Of a DNA stretch of 64,000 nucleotides, positions 10,556-23,399 are shown in pieces. Position 1 is the stretch's first letter; every line of letters starts with the position of its first letter. This DNA is from Tamarix chinensis (taxonomy: Eukaryota; Streptophyta; Magnoliopsida; Caryophyllales; Tamaricaceae). The translations under genes were made by a program, and so were the position numbers. The notes under the pieces are model-generated. The model did no database searches. It saw only the letters and a list, made by a program, of their open reading frames with translations, and was not told where the DNA came from. Location of the stretch: the NCBI GenBank assembly GCA_030549775.1, contig CM060174.1:55156444-55220443 (forward strand). Reading direction: 5' to 3'.

Positions 10556-11375
10556 CAGTTGTCAGTAAGATAAAACTACGTTGGAGGAAGCCTGATACCA
10601 CTTCACTACGACCATTTTAAACTTGATTGCATTTTACTCATTGGAAGGTGGAGGTTGCCTGGTCGGTTTATGCCATCTCCTGTATACCATCTTATTGTTT
10701 CCAACAAGGGAAAGTGATTAGAGTTTGGCAAGATTTTACATTTAATTAGCTAAATCCACCTTATTAATAAGGTCGTTACAGCCATTATCATGACCAGAGT
10801 AATGCAAACTACTAAAATGTTCTATTTGCAGACTGCTCTACATTACAGCCCGCGGTATTTGGGATTTTATGTATGTTACAGCAGTTGTCTTGTACAAGCA
10901 AATGATCTCTGGGAGCTGCTCGCTGCCTAAAAAACTGCTATTTATTTTTCCGTTTTGGAATGTTACTGCAAAAATTGCAGCATAATTTTCTGGCATGAGG
11001 CAACCCTGTTATACCATCTCTCAGTTAGCTTGCGGTACTGGGTTGAATTCTATCGGTATAATAACGTATGACTAAGTTGAGTATGAATGGAAAGGCTGGT
11101 AGGTAGAGTAGTGATGAATTCTCCGTAAAGAAAAATAAGAAATTAATCGAACAAGAAGACTGGAAATTACTCCCTTTTTTTAACAATAAAAGATTTATAA
11201 TTATTTATTTATTGTAATGTAAGTCTTCTTATAAAATGTTAACGAATCTAATGATATATTATTAGCCTTCTCTTATTTTCTCTCCCATATCATTAATTTG
11301 TTTCATTATAATGAAAGTACACAAATTTCCATATGGATACTTCAATTAATTTGAGTATCATTTTGTATGAAATTT
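10556..11375. other. Possibly low-copy non-coding sequence
   Basis: Moderate GC, no terminal repeats, and no convincing frame on either strand. It could be intron or flank of the degenerate frame at 9724-10555. Confidence 0.3.
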
Positions 11376-11515
11376 TAAAAGTTTGCATTGATGTCTATTA
11401 TAAACTAAAAATAGTAAAAGATAAATTCTATTGGTATCGTGATTTAAAAAGTTTGCATTGATGTCTATTATAAACTAAAAACAGTAAAAGATATATTCTC
11501 TTGGTATCGTGAAGA
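11376..11515 (+). repeat. Tandem duplication of a 70 bp unit
   Basis: GTTTGCATTGATGTCTATTA starts at 11381 and again at 11451. The two 70 bp units differ at only a few bases, so this is a recent duplication compared with neighbouring repeats. Confidence 0.9.
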
Positions 11516-12259
11516 AAATTATTCTATTATTATATTTTTTATATAAAAAAAACTTATTTTAAAAAAGTCTAAGTTTAATTTTAATTTTAATTTTTTATTT
11601 TATATGTATTAAATGTTTTTATTATTTTTTAATAAAGAATATTAGTATACTTTTGATACGATCTTTTTTTTTAAAAAAAAATTGTGTTAAATAACATAAT
11701 GATATTTTTTTTATACGATGGGAATATTTGGGACGGGGCCTATCAGGCATTCAGGCCCATATGACGAGGCATAGAGGCTGGTTGGAAAGACCCACAGCAA
11801 ATATCTATATAAACTAATTTCAATAATGGGTGGAAATTATGTGCCGAAGCTGTTATTTAAAGGCGTGAAGATAAGGTTCAACAGTGTCATCCACTGTTAG
11901 AACTGTCGTGTAAATATATGCGAATACTTAAAACGGAAGAGAATGTGAGAACAATGCTACATAGGACGCATCTCTGGACGCTAATATAGTCCTAGCAAGT
12001 ATTGGTTGTGTTTCAAGACTGACACACCCGGTACATGCAACTGCATACACTCGGCTTATACACTAACAAAAGAAATCGTTAATGTTAGTATATAGTAATT
12101 ACTGAGTTAAAAATAGCATTTATAATCACCATATAAATATATATAATTATTACAATAGGATAATTAATTATCATTATAACATACATAGTCACTATAGAAA
12201 ATATACATAAGAAACATAATATCTAAGATAATTAATATAAAAAATACATAAAAACTACA
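11516..12259. other. AT-rich then mixed sequence, nothing recognised
   Basis: AT-rich to about 11720, then about 340 bp of balanced composition without a credible frame or repeat edge, then AT-rich again. Confidence 0.4.
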
Positions 12260-12905
12260 ATAATACACATTTTCTATAGAAATTGACTTCACATAGTGGT
12301 AGAAATTATTATATATATATATATAAATTGACATAATTACAATAGTAGATCACATACTCTAAAAAATCACCATTTAGCATACCCATTTACCATAGAAATT
12401 TACATACTAAGTATAATAGCTGATATAATCATTATAAAGAATATATAATAATAGTAACACACATAATCCATATAAAAATAGACATCACATACTTATAAAA
12501 TTAATCTTCACATAGACATATATAATCACCATATAAATTAATATAATCACCTTAAAAAAAGGGAAAAATTTAACATATAAATGGTAAAATAAAAAAAATA
12601 TTCTTTTACTTCTTAAATATATCAATATGAGTCTCTACTTATAGTGAAAAACAAAACAAGATTATTATGTTATAAATTTATTTAATACACATAATCTCTA
12701 TAGAAATGGATGCTACATACTAGTAGAAATAATCATCATCTAAGTATATATAATCACCATATTAGTCAATATAATTACCCTAAAAAATTTGTAAAATTAT
12801 AGCATAGAAATGATAAGATTAAAAACAAAAAATTATGCTTGAAATATGTCAATATGTGTATCTATTTATATAGAAAAAAACCATGATCATTATAACATAA
12901 TTTTA
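12260..12905. repeat. Degenerate AT-rich tandem repeat, units about 200-240 bp
   Basis: Three imperfect units start near 12261, 12461 and 12700. Each has ACATAAT.TATAGAAAT or similar, a 'CACATACT' word, TATAATCACCATAT and a final 'AATATGT.TCTA.TTATA' block. Extra isolated copies of ATAATCACCATATAAA lie near 12125, so the array may begin earlier. Confidence 0.55.
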
Positions 12906-12946
12906 TTTTTTTTGTTTTATAATCTAAATTAAAGATAAGCAAGTTA

Positions 12947-12963
12947 TATAATAATAATAATAA

Positions 12964-13044
<81 letters not shown>
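12947..13044. repeat. (TAA)n microsatellite
   Basis: About 98 bp of TAA repeats with one AAAA interruption near 12962. The poly-isoleucine frame on the minus strand is an artefact of it. Confidence 0.95.
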
Positions 13045-13045
<1 letters not shown>

Positions 13046-13399
13046 GAAGTTGATTTCACTAGGGTTTATATAGTTGCATATGGCCAAATATATTATGTAT
13101 CTAATAATTTACCCTTATTTCACTAATGGGACATTTTTATCAATAAGTTTTGATTCAAACATCAATGCTATGATGTAATTTTTTTCAGCACATATGAAGT
13201 AGAATGATTGTATATGTGCCATTTGGTTTTAATTTTCAAATGCATCCATCTACTCATCATTTACTAGTAAATCAATTGAAATTATCTAGCAAACATTTGC
13301 TAGGTTTAACTTTGACATCGATATCCGATAATAATTCTAATCAAAAATCAAATTATTTATAATATTATCATTACTATGTATATATATGGTAAGGCATAA

Positions 13400-16300
13400 T
13401 GATTTTATTATTTTCCCAAAAAATGGGTAATATGTACAAGATATAAGGACACTCTCAATTTGAGAAGGAATCCATACATAAGGTAAACAAAACAAAGCAT
13501 TTGCATTTATGAAAAACCCTGCCCTCTTGGCTATTTTTATATTATACACTTCAAAATTTATGTCTCTTTATGCTTGTGTTGGTTGAAAATTTTGTCATTT
13601 CTTACTAGCCATAAATGATAGAAAATTGTTGCTAATAACATCTTTATGCCTGTAATATTAGTTCCTTATTTGAGGAGTCCATATGAGTTCTTACTGCCAT
13701 AATCAAATAGTGTGCTAGGTCTCAACTTGCCTGTAATATTTTACCAAATATTGTGTGAGAAAGGGAATATAAAGTATAATTGCCCAATGGTTTCCTTAGG
13801 CTTGTCACATAACTCATAATGGGTGTCACCTACAACTCCTATATGCAGTAGACACATCCTAATATCTATCCTTTATTTATAGCCATCAATGATGTAAGCT
13901 GGTGTCTTCGGATTGTGAGTTTAGTCCATACAAATTTCTCCCATTAAACCTTAGTTCATTGATGTCTTAATACATTATAGCATTTAGCTATACTAAAATT
14001 TCCCTATGAATCAAATAGTAGATGTTTTTCATTTGGGCTGAAGTAAGAGTGCATGACAAAGTTAATTAATTTCTTATTAATTATCTTCTTCTTTTTCTAA
14101 TAGAAATGACCTACTAAAGTTATATTCCATATTGACCCATGATTGAAATAGTATTCGTTTATCCATTTTACCCATAATATGTCCTTATTCATTGCTAGGT
14201 GCCTTAAAAGCTTTCCTACTGCAACTTTGTTTCAAGCATCCAAGTTAGCAAGCGCTTAACTACCCACTTTGAGTGGTAGACAATCCTTAATCTAGGCCTT
14301 ACGTTCTCTTCTAGTGTCATAGGTTGTATTTGACCATAAGAATGACTTGTAAAGGGCCTATATTTTTTTAAATTACTTTCTAACACATGAGTATATTTAT
14401 ACTTTAGAGGTTTATCTTAGGCTTACATTAGTAATAAGAAAGACTTGATTTATAAGGAAACAAATTTAACATTCATTATGGATATCACTAGAAATATTAT
14501 TAAATCAAGAGTCTAACCTATTTTTTGGATTTTAAATTTGAGTTTTATATACAAAGCTATTTATGTTTTACCATACATTACTCAAGTTGAAATTTTACTA
14601 GAGAACTTATAAGGATCTCGTGTTTACCTTTGATTATACATTGATTCATCTTTTAATTAGTGTGTTAACTTTGTAGTTATGAAAACTATTTTTTTAATAT
14701 ATTAATTAGTTAGTTTTATTAATCTTTAAGAAATTATGTAGGATTTAATCTTTTATCTTAAGATGTGTTTTATCTTACTAATATTTTGCGAGGATTTAAT
14801 TGAGTTGGCTACTATTTTACATGAATATTAATTTACTTATTAAGAGTTTTAATTTTATTTAGTTAGTTATCTTATTAATGAGGAGGTTATATAAGGAGAT
14901 GAATGTTATCATATAATTATCCCATGTAAACTCACACTATTTTCTTATACTGGATTTGAGTTTTAATAAAATGCGCTCCCTTTGTAAGTTCTACCTTATT
15001 AAATTCATTTTATGTGAGTTAATACAAGAGTTATCTAGTGAAGTCTAGTATGCATATTCTCTATTGGAGATCCTCTGAGCATTATTAGTCTGACTTTTAA
15101 AGCTAGTTTGAAAAAGTTACTTTGTGTGTTTTTTAATCATATCCCTACCTAATATTTTTTCATTGTTAAAATTTTATCCTAGACCCCTAAAAATGAGTAT
15201 TATTCACATCATTATTCATCCATATATGGGTCATTCACCAAATCATCAATTTTTCTATACAACGCCTTCATTTGATGGATGGATAGTTAACTCCAACAAA
15301 CTTGAATGTTATAAATTAATGATTTAATGAATTGTAATATGTCATAATAAGATAACATCTTAACCACCTATAGTGTAAGATTTATTGTGTTGATTTGCTC
15401 AAATATTATTTAAATACTTCAAGTTTTAGTACTGATTGTAGGTCACAATGTGTTGATAGCAATAAGTTATATACAAATGTAGACACATAAATCTTACCCT
15501 TTTTGCATTTTGTGCTTCCTTTGAAATCTTTCTCAAGCCATATGGCTATCAACATTCTATGGAAGTATTCTATAATAAGGACAAAATAGTATATGGTGAG
15601 ATAGGGTCACCTTACAAGGTGATCCATTCAATAATATTGAATAGCTCAATATATGTACACACTACATGATTAGCCTTACAAACTATAGAGGAAAACCAAT
15701 TCCATAAAGAACTCAATATAAGAAGCACCATTTGATAGAGTCGTAAACCTTCCTAAGATCAAGTTTGAGCACGCACCTTGTGGGAATTTCTTTATGGGAG
15801 TATCCTCTAATCAACTCATATACTAGTTGGATGTATTCACCTATATATATACCCTTAATAAATGCAGATTGAGAGGAATAAATGAGAGAGGAATAACATA
15901 TTTCATTCCATTAGTAAGGAACTTAGAGATGATTTTGTACCAAAAGTTCCAACAAGCTAAGTTCCTTAACTTTTTGTACAAAATCATGGGTATAAGAGTT
16001 AAGGAAACCACATTAAGAACCTTAGGTATTCAATTAATACAATAGTATTCTTGAATCATTAGACACACATGATCTCCAAAAATATGGTAACACTGCTCAT
16101 AAAATTGAGTGCTAAAATTGTCTAAACCAAGGGCTTTATCAAATCCCATGCCAAAAATTATCTTATGTACTTCAATTTTAGTGACAAGAATTAAGAGGGC
16201 CCTTTGTTTTTCCATGTTTAATATATGTCCTCTAGAGAAAAATTTTGAATTAATTTATAATTATGATATAGTTGAGGACCCCATAAAGCTCTAATATAAC

Positions 16301-16491
16301 TCAATGAAGATTAGTTGCATCTGATGAGGATATGTAATGGTGTTTCCTTAGTCATCTACAAATTGCTAAATGTGGTTTCTTCATTATCTACATCTTATGA
16401 TGTCATGAAAAAAAATTTATATTCCTATCCCTTATCATCAACCATGATATTTTAGAGTTTTGTTGGTGGAAGGATGATTCATAATTAGAGT
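13400..16491 (-). pseudogene. 5'-truncated L1-type LINE (RT and zf-RVT)
   Basis: Reading the minus strand from right to left: the pre-RT segment RNHI.QFVDD.GNTITYPH; the RT start VHKIIFGMGFDKALGLDNFS (16030-16215); SAFIKGRYIGEYIQLVYELI and RCVLKLDLRKVYDSIKWCFL near 15750-15850; a degraded 'SPYLF' zone; and 'KCKKGKIYVSTFVYNLLL' where FADD should be. Then a downstream domain with LRHQ.TKV.WEKFVW near 13950, and the zf-RVT tail with LLATIFYHLWLVRNDKIFNQ near 13600. Many stops and frameshifts. The 5' part (endonuclease, ORF1) is missing where an LTR begins at 16492. Non-autonomous and old. Confidence 0.85.
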
Positions 16492-16717
16492 TGTAATACA
16501 CCCATTTTTCATTATAAAAAATTATAGAAGAGGAAATACAAGACAATAAAAAAAAACTAGGGCGCTACCGCAATATCTAATAATAGATAGGTGCATCACC
16601 TCTTACCTCATGTTAGACAAAGGGATATGTATCCAACCAATCAAACACAAGGAAAACTAGAGTGTGCAATAAAACACTAAAGATATGAAAATCAAGGTTT
16701 ATGACCCAAATCTATGT
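16492..16717 (-). mobile_element. Oldest giant LTR, left fragment (its 3' end)
   Basis: Starts TGTAATACACCCATTTTTCA and aligns with the 3' ends of the other giant LTRs ('GGAA..A...A' then 'ACT.GGG..TACCGC'). It is split at 16717 by the 4.4 kb LTR, and its sequence resumes at 21133 and again near 30275. Right and left flanks of the whole composite (AGAGT, TTGCC) do not match. Confidence 0.55.
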
Positions 16718-17019
16718 TGTAACACCCCCATTTTCACTACAAATTAAAACAAGTTGTGGAAGTAGAAATCACCTAGCAAAAGCAAGGTGATATTGTCATA
16801 CCTGATATAGTATAGAAATCTGCTGCCTACCCCATATTGGATACAATGCTAAACCAAAAAAACTTTTAAAATAATAGAGTGCACATATGACAATTTAAGT
16901 AAAAAACTTGATGTGTGTGGGAGGGTGTAATCTTCAATTATGTGGAACTAATGGTTTGAATGGAGTTTGGATCATATGATAAAGGATCAGTGATGGTGAG
17001 TTAAAAGACTAAAGCTTCA

Positions 17020-17924
17020 AAAGTGATGTGGATAAGATGATGGTGGTTTAAATTATGGTAGAAGAGTGATGATGGTGATTCGGTGATAAAGGTTTAACAA
17101 TGATGATGGTTCTAATAGAACACACTAATTAATCTATACATTCGGTGATGTAATGATGATGATGCTTGCAGGTTAGAATCATGGTTTAGGGTTGGGGTTA
17201 GGGTTAGGGTTTGGTTCGAAAAGAGATAAATAATGTGGCTTTTGATTGGTATTGATGGTTTAGGGTTTCGAAGGGATAGTTTAGGGTTTTGGTTTTATAT
17301 ACCAATTTAGGATTTAGTTTAACCATAAAATAGAGTAGGAATTTGATGGAAAATAGGGAAGGAAAATATGGATTAAGAATAGTATAAAAGATATGGATTA
17401 ATTTCTAATTCACATAGATGAAGATATTAAAACTTTCAAGCCAAATAATTCATACATATTCGATTTGCTTGAGCTTAAACTCACATAGAATTCATTCAAT
17501 GTTGATCATAAACTTCAATTCTTCATAATACCTCCAACATGCTCGACATTAATGAATAATATAACCTTTCTACAACTAGCTAAAGTATATTCCAAAAGAT
17601 TCTAAGCTAAAAGATATTATGCTACCTTTATGCTACTTTATGACAACTTTATTCTCCTACTTTATTACTTAATTAATAAATTAGCTAAATCACTTAATAA
17701 TGCTAAAAAATCCTACCAATATACTCATCATGCAAATGGTTACTCCCTCCTCGTATGCCATGCATGCTATGCACATGCATGTAGATATTTTATTGCTTGT
17801 TTGTTACGTTTTGAGCAATGTAACCATCCATTGGTCTTCAAATTTACATAAGACACTTTCTAAATGAAGAATAATTGGTTTCATAATTATGAAAGCCAAT
17901 TCTTGAGTGTTTTCTCCTGTATCA
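17020..17924 (-). repeat. LTR-like repeat, inverted copy of 46985-47900
   Basis: Reverse-complement similarity over most of its length to 46985-47900. In minus sense it starts TGATACAGGAGAAAACACTC, followed by a 38 bp imperfect palindrome (17867-17904), a GCATGCATG-rich zone, 'TAGCATAAT.TCTTTTAGCTT', and an AACCCTAAACC-rich tail (plus strand GGTTAGGGTTTGG). It looks like a small LTR or similar element inserted in the giant LTR. Its 3' boundary is uncertain. Confidence 0.55.
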
Positions 17925-18719
17925 CAACTCTAAAAGTGCTTACATTAGAGGATTGTAACAGGTACCAATCATATTGTTACAAAATACATGCCCATGAGTA
18001 TGGGATTATAGAATATATTTGAGGGCATGATACTTAAATCAAAACCATGGTCTACTATGGTCCCCACCGAACCTTTTGGATGCCTTTGCTCTCAAACCTA
18101 AACAAAAGTGAGGTAGACCCTTATTGGCTATCCCCAAATACTTGCACATGGTCATTTCCTCATGGGAATGAGCAGGTGGCTGAGCAAATGGGTACATCGA
18201 TATGTTATGTACTAAGTAAGCCAAGTTACTCCCTCAACGTACAAGAATATGCCAACTTACCATATATGAGTAATATAATAAGAATATTTATAAAGGTAGC
18301 AGTGTATTAACATACTATCATATACAATTTTAGCACAATAGAATACATCATGCTTTAAAAATCATAACACTTTCACACAAACGCTTACATAAGCAATAGT
18401 AGAGAGTATCCAAACAATCCTTAGGGTTATTATCATTAATCCAATTTCTTAGGATATTCCATTCATCTATCCATGTAATAGATAGTCTAATCACTCAATT
18501 AATGTTCCATTCCATAACCAATTAGTTAAGACATACACCATTTTTAATCATTTTGGTCAATCATATCATTACTTCCATTTTTTATCTAATCATCAACCAT
18601 TCATTTGGTTGCCATTCATAATTATTAACCAATATTTACCATCCATATTTTATTATCATAAAGTGATGAGCTACACACCACCCAATAGTCTCATATACCA
18701 TGGAAGCCTATTCAATAAG

Positions 18720-18850
18720 GGACATAAAGTCCAGGCGAAGCCAATCACAAAGTGGACATAAGTCTAGGCCAAACCCAACCACCATAATGGACATAGGTCC
18801 AGGCCGAAGCCAACCAATATGGACATAAGTTCAGGCTAAAGCCAACCACC
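18720..18850 (-). repeat. Minisatellite inside giant LTR, 32-35 bp unit
   Basis: GGACATAAGTCCAGGC..AAGCCAACCA-type units start at 18720, 18754, 18789 and 18821. Confidence 0.8.
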
Positions 18851-21132
18851 TAGGTAACAAGACCCTTAGTATCGATATCCCCTAGTACATCATCAATGTC
18901 TAGAGAAGGTAAAGTATTAGGACCTCTTAGGATCCCGCTCGAAGACACCAAACAAGCTAGAAGGAAAACTAACACCTAGTAGAAAATTAAGGATTGGGTA
19001 ACCCAAACCCATACTCAACTCGAATATCTTTCTCTTTACACAATTAGTGTTTTATTCATAAATATGAGTGATAATACAAGGCTCATACAAAGCAAGCAAG
19101 TCAAATTTCATGTTAATCTATATTAATCCTTTCCTTTCCATTTTTCCAACCATGTGGGTTTTCCATTTATCCTTGGACAATGTTATTTATCCCACCATTA
19201 TATTTAACTTTAGTCCAAGCTGAGTCTCATTACTCTTTTCTCAATAGTCTCACTTATCCTAAGTGAATTACCCCTTTATTCCTTTCATTACTCATAGAGT
19301 ATAACATAGTTCATGATCCATTTTAATCTTTTTATTAAGGTAATAATACATGATAAAATCTATATTTTATCCCATTAATAGCCATGGTATAATACCAATC
19401 ATAATCTCAAAGAATAATCAAACTAAAAAGAAGCAAATTAAGCAAACTAGTCAAACCAGTTGATTAGTCTAGCCCAACCAGTTGATCTATTGCACCAACC
19501 AGTCAATCGGTTTGACTCAATCAGACCATGCTTTTCTCAAACTGGTCGATTAGTTTGGACAAAGTAATAGACTATTCATAGGTCAGTTGATAATTTTTAC
19601 CAAACTAATAGATGGGTTTAAGAAGATAGCAAGACCAAAGTCTCTGTTGGCTTACCAGTCAATGGGTTGAATCAACCAGTTGATTATTTTAGGAACAAGC
19701 CAATAGGTTTGACCTAATAAGTCGATTTGTTTACCCTAAAATAACACCAATTTATCATGCATTTCTTGGCATGAGATCATCATAGCCTACTTTTACCCAT
19801 TTCATGCTTTTTACTCAATCATATCATTTTAAGCATCCAAACCATACATACAACTGTATTTCTTCATGCCAACATGTATGAATCAATTAAAGATATCCAC
19901 TACCATGTAGAAACACGTGCTAAACATTTTAGAAGCATGAATCACTTACTTGATGTAGGAAAATCTTCTCAAAATGAAAATTCCTATTGTGGGAAAAATC
20001 TCAACTTTGAAAACCTTAAACCAAAATCTTAAATTTATACATTATACCAAAATCTTATCAACTTTTGAAATCTTGAAAAAAATAATAATAGAGAGGACTA
20101 GAATATACTAACTTGAGGCTAAAGTGGAGAAAAAGGCTAACTAAAATACTCAACCTTTTCCTATAATCTAACTCTGCCTTGCTTATGAATTGAAACAAGA
20201 AAGAGCTAGAGATAGGATCAAAAGAATCTGTGAAAATATATTATCAAGGATTAAAATGTGGAAGGAAAAGAGGGAAAGTAAGACTTAAGAAAAAGTTGGT
20301 GGATAAAAGAAAGGTGAAAATGCAGGGATGATTAGAGGTATTTATAACCAAAAAATTAAAGGGAATTACTGAAGGTTTGGATATCAACTCAAAACCGTAC
20401 CATTGACCATTTGAATTCAATCAGAATGGACGAATTTGTCTAGGATTTTTTGACCTATTGTCCAGAGTTCAAATGGTGTCTTTGGATAATTCAGGTTAAT
20501 TATACCATAATTCAAATTCACAAATGGAGTAAGAATTTAGCATGGAAGGAATCTTTCACGTACTTAGAATCATGTATGAGATCGAAGCATTTGATCTTAG
20601 AATCATGCAAATGAGAGAGGAGGAGGAAGATAATTACTAGGTCATATCTTCCCCTCATTTTTCCTAATCGAAATCTAGATTAAATCGAGGTAATAAATTT
20701 GGTTAGATGCATCATAGAATTTTTTAGGAATCTCTTAGGAAAAATCTCGCATGGGTTGGTAAGGTTCCAATTTAGTGTAAGGGACTTTTCCAAAAAACAG
20801 TCAAGCTAAAAAATGTGACTAGATTGATAGACCAGTTGATGGGTTTGGTTCTACCAGTCTACTATTCATCTACTAGCGAATTGATTTCCCATGAACAATT
20901 GATTAGTTTAGTCAAGGAACCTCATTTGGCTAAAATGACAAACCAGTCAATTGGTTCATGGAACCAATCGATGGGTTTGTGTGCATACCTCATTAAATTT
21001 TATTTTTCAACTTGATTTCAAATCAAAATTTGTTCTTAAACCAAATCATAACATTAAATTAAAATCAAATGCCCAAAATTTGACAAAAAATTTTATTCAA
21101 CCATCATACTAAATGTGGGGCATTACATATGT

Positions 21133-21495
21133 AAGCTTAAAGTCTATACAAAAGATATACTAGAAAAAAGACATTAACTTGTGGAAATAAATTTCAATGG
21201 ATAGTTCCTAGGTTACTCAAGGACTATAGAAGAATGCCTCTAGAATATATACACTCATATACCTCAACTACGCTAAAGAAGAAGATAGACCACTCACTGG
21301 CTATCGTTGGAAACCTACACAAAATCTCCTAGTCATGGGATTGAGCAAGGATTTCAAAAAGATCCCATCAATATGCATAAATACCGAGTAAACCAATCTA
21401 CAACTGTATTATAGGATATAAAATAGGAAAGTCCACAAAACATGCTCATGATACCAAAAAGTACATGTAATGCTCCTATCATGCTGATTGCATGT
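21133..21495 (-). mobile_element. Oldest giant LTR, middle fragment
   Basis: The stretch between two nested insertions, bounded by TSDs on both sides (TATGT on the left, CATGT on the right). It is inferred to belong to the LTR whose ends are at 16492 and 30885. No coding content. Confidence 0.45.
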
Positions 21496-23037
21496 TGTGC
21501 TATTTCCTCAAGTGCACAGATTAGTTATAACATTTCAAGGTCGTATCCCATAGGGACTTTGTAATTGAGTACACCTTTTTACTATTTTAACTATCTAAAT
21601 CTATATGAAAGGATGGTATGTGTTCGGATAAAAAGAATAATTACAAAAAGCTTTCTAACTTGCAAATACAAAATAATAAGAGTGAAACCTAGGATTAAAT
21701 TTTGGTCTCCGAATTAATATTCAATAATGGAATAATGTTTATACGGGTGATTAATTTGCTAACTATGGAAAATTGGTCATATTATATTCATTAGCCTCTT
21801 TCAAGGTCTAAGAACGTATTTAATATAATTTTCCGACTACTTTCGTGACTCACAAATTAAACTAAACCCATTAAGCGTCACCATTTCTGAAGTCCCTAAG
21901 AATTAAACATCTAATTTTGTGATTGCTAAAATTTCTGTACATATACTAATTTCTTATAATAATCTCAGCCTTTCAGTTGTATATTACATCTAAGAAGGTG
22001 GCATTTCATTAAATCCCAACAATTAAATCTAGCATATGCAATAGTATAAACGAATTAAACATATAACATAGTACTTCAATTCATCTTATTGATTAATAAA
22101 ACGGTACCTAGTTCAATCCTAGAAAGGAGACTCTTCACTCATATTTTCAAATGAAACTAACAAAATAAATAACATGATAATCATAATAACAATGCAAAGA
22201 TATGAAGAAGAAGAAGAATTAGATTGAAGTAACTGTAATCTAGAAGAGAACAATGTTGATTCCGAGTGGACTATAAATGAATTACACACTTGAATCTTTG
22301 GAAAAACAAAAACTGAAGGAATAACAAATTAGATGAAGCTAAAGATCGGTAATAAGGGTTCTAATGATGCCTTAAAACCTCCTCTCTCTATAATTAAGAA
22401 GACCCCAAGGCGTGCCATGAAAATCCCCATCACCTTGGCTATGTCACGCACGTAAACCATGGGGAAGATCGTCGCTGCACGGCCGGGCGGCCTTTGCACG
22501 GCCTGACCTTGCTGTTTGTCAGCTCTTGACATCTTGAAATTTTTGATCTTGCACAACCATGCGAGTATGGCATGACCTGACTATATAATATTTTTAGCCT
22601 TGACTTTTCATCTTAGAATTCCGCATGGCTGTGCGATCCATGCATTGCCTTGTCGTGTGATTTGTTTTCTTCCATAATAACAGAGGAGTGCTGCACGGTT
22701 GTGTAGTTGGGTGTGCAGTCGACCATGCAACCCCCTTTCCATGATTCTTAGGGATGTCTTAGCACATATTTGGCTCTCTTAGCTTCAATACACTTCTATA
22801 AACATGTTGGGTTGATGTACTCTCCTCCCATGCTTTCCATGCTAGTCATTTGCTCTAAAAATAAGTAATTCTTTCTTAGATTTGATGTTTTTGCGAGAAT
22901 TCTTGCAACATGAAGCTCAAGAAAGTAGTAATGTATATAATAGAAAATAACCATATAAAAATATTTAAAAGAGATTAAATGAAGTCCCAAAGCAAAGGTA
23001 AAGAGAGGTAACATTTTGAGAAATATTCACTTTATCA
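21496..23037 (-). mobile_element. Athila-like element: 3' LTR, 1542 bp
   Basis: Homologous along its length to 28958-30269. In minus sense it runs TGATAAAGTGAATATT...GAAATAGCACA. Flanking CATGT (21491-21495) pairs with CAGGT (30270-30274), a TSD with one mismatch. It is about 230 bp longer than the 5' LTR: for example it keeps a 'GTATCCCATAGGGACT' zone that the other copy has lost. The CGGCCGGGCGG-containing stretch near 22480 is also confined to this copy. The LTRs have diverged visibly, so the insertion is old. Confidence 0.85.
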
Positions 23038-23052
23038 ACTCCCCCATGCTTA
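23038..23052 (-). other. Polypurine tract of Athila-like element
   Basis: In minus sense TAAGCATGGGGGAGT, directly before the 3' LTR TG. Confidence 0.7.
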
Positions 23053-23399
23053 TTCTTTTATCCCTAAGCAAACACAAAAACACATAACAACGGAAAGAGC
23101 AGGATGATAACAAAGCCTTAGATGATAGGACCAATGACATAAATAGGGCATATAATGCCTAGTTTGGCCCATACTGTGAGCAGTAATAGTAGTATAGAAA
23201 ATAAAGTGAGACCACCCTATATTCTTCATTTCTCTTGGTCCTTTTCATCATGTAATGCTTTATAACCTCATATTATCCAATAGATAAATTGGATAATCAA
23301 TATTCCCTGCCAAAATGCTATAACTAGGAGAGAAAAACAAAGGAAACAAAAGAAAAGGAGGAAAAAACAAAACAAAAAACAAAACAAAGGAAAACATAA

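Larger units (their letters stand above)
16718..21127 (-). mobile_element. Giant solo LTR, 4410 bp, TSD TATGT
   Basis: Plus-strand ends are TGTAACACCCCC and GGGGCATTACA, so in its own (minus) sense it runs TGTAATGCCCC...GGGGGTGTTACA. The 5 bp TSD TATGT is perfect at 16713-16717 and 21128-21132. A minus-strand TATA word (TTATAAATACC) lies at 20338-20349, followed downstream by a pyrimidine-rich leader. Repeated CCAGTTGAT/CAATCGGTTTGACT words occur at 19450-19690 and 20815-20985. A minisatellite (18720-18850) and a smaller LTR-like repeat (17020-17924) sit inside. No PBS, PPT or pol sequence. Short open frames within it are artefacts. Confidence 0.85.

Noticed and set aside
12862..13059. Poly-isoleucine protein
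   Set aside because: Translation of the (TAA)n microsatellite.
12947..13400. (TAA)n as the 3' tail of the LINE at 13.4-16.5 kb
   Set aside because: The LINE is on the minus strand, where the repeat reads TTA, and about 350 bp separate them. L1-type LINEs end in poly(A).
17185..17215. Telomere-like TTAGGG/TTTAGGG words
   Set aside because: Only two or three imperfect repeats in the AACCCTAA-rich tail of an LTR-like repeat; not an interstitial telomere.
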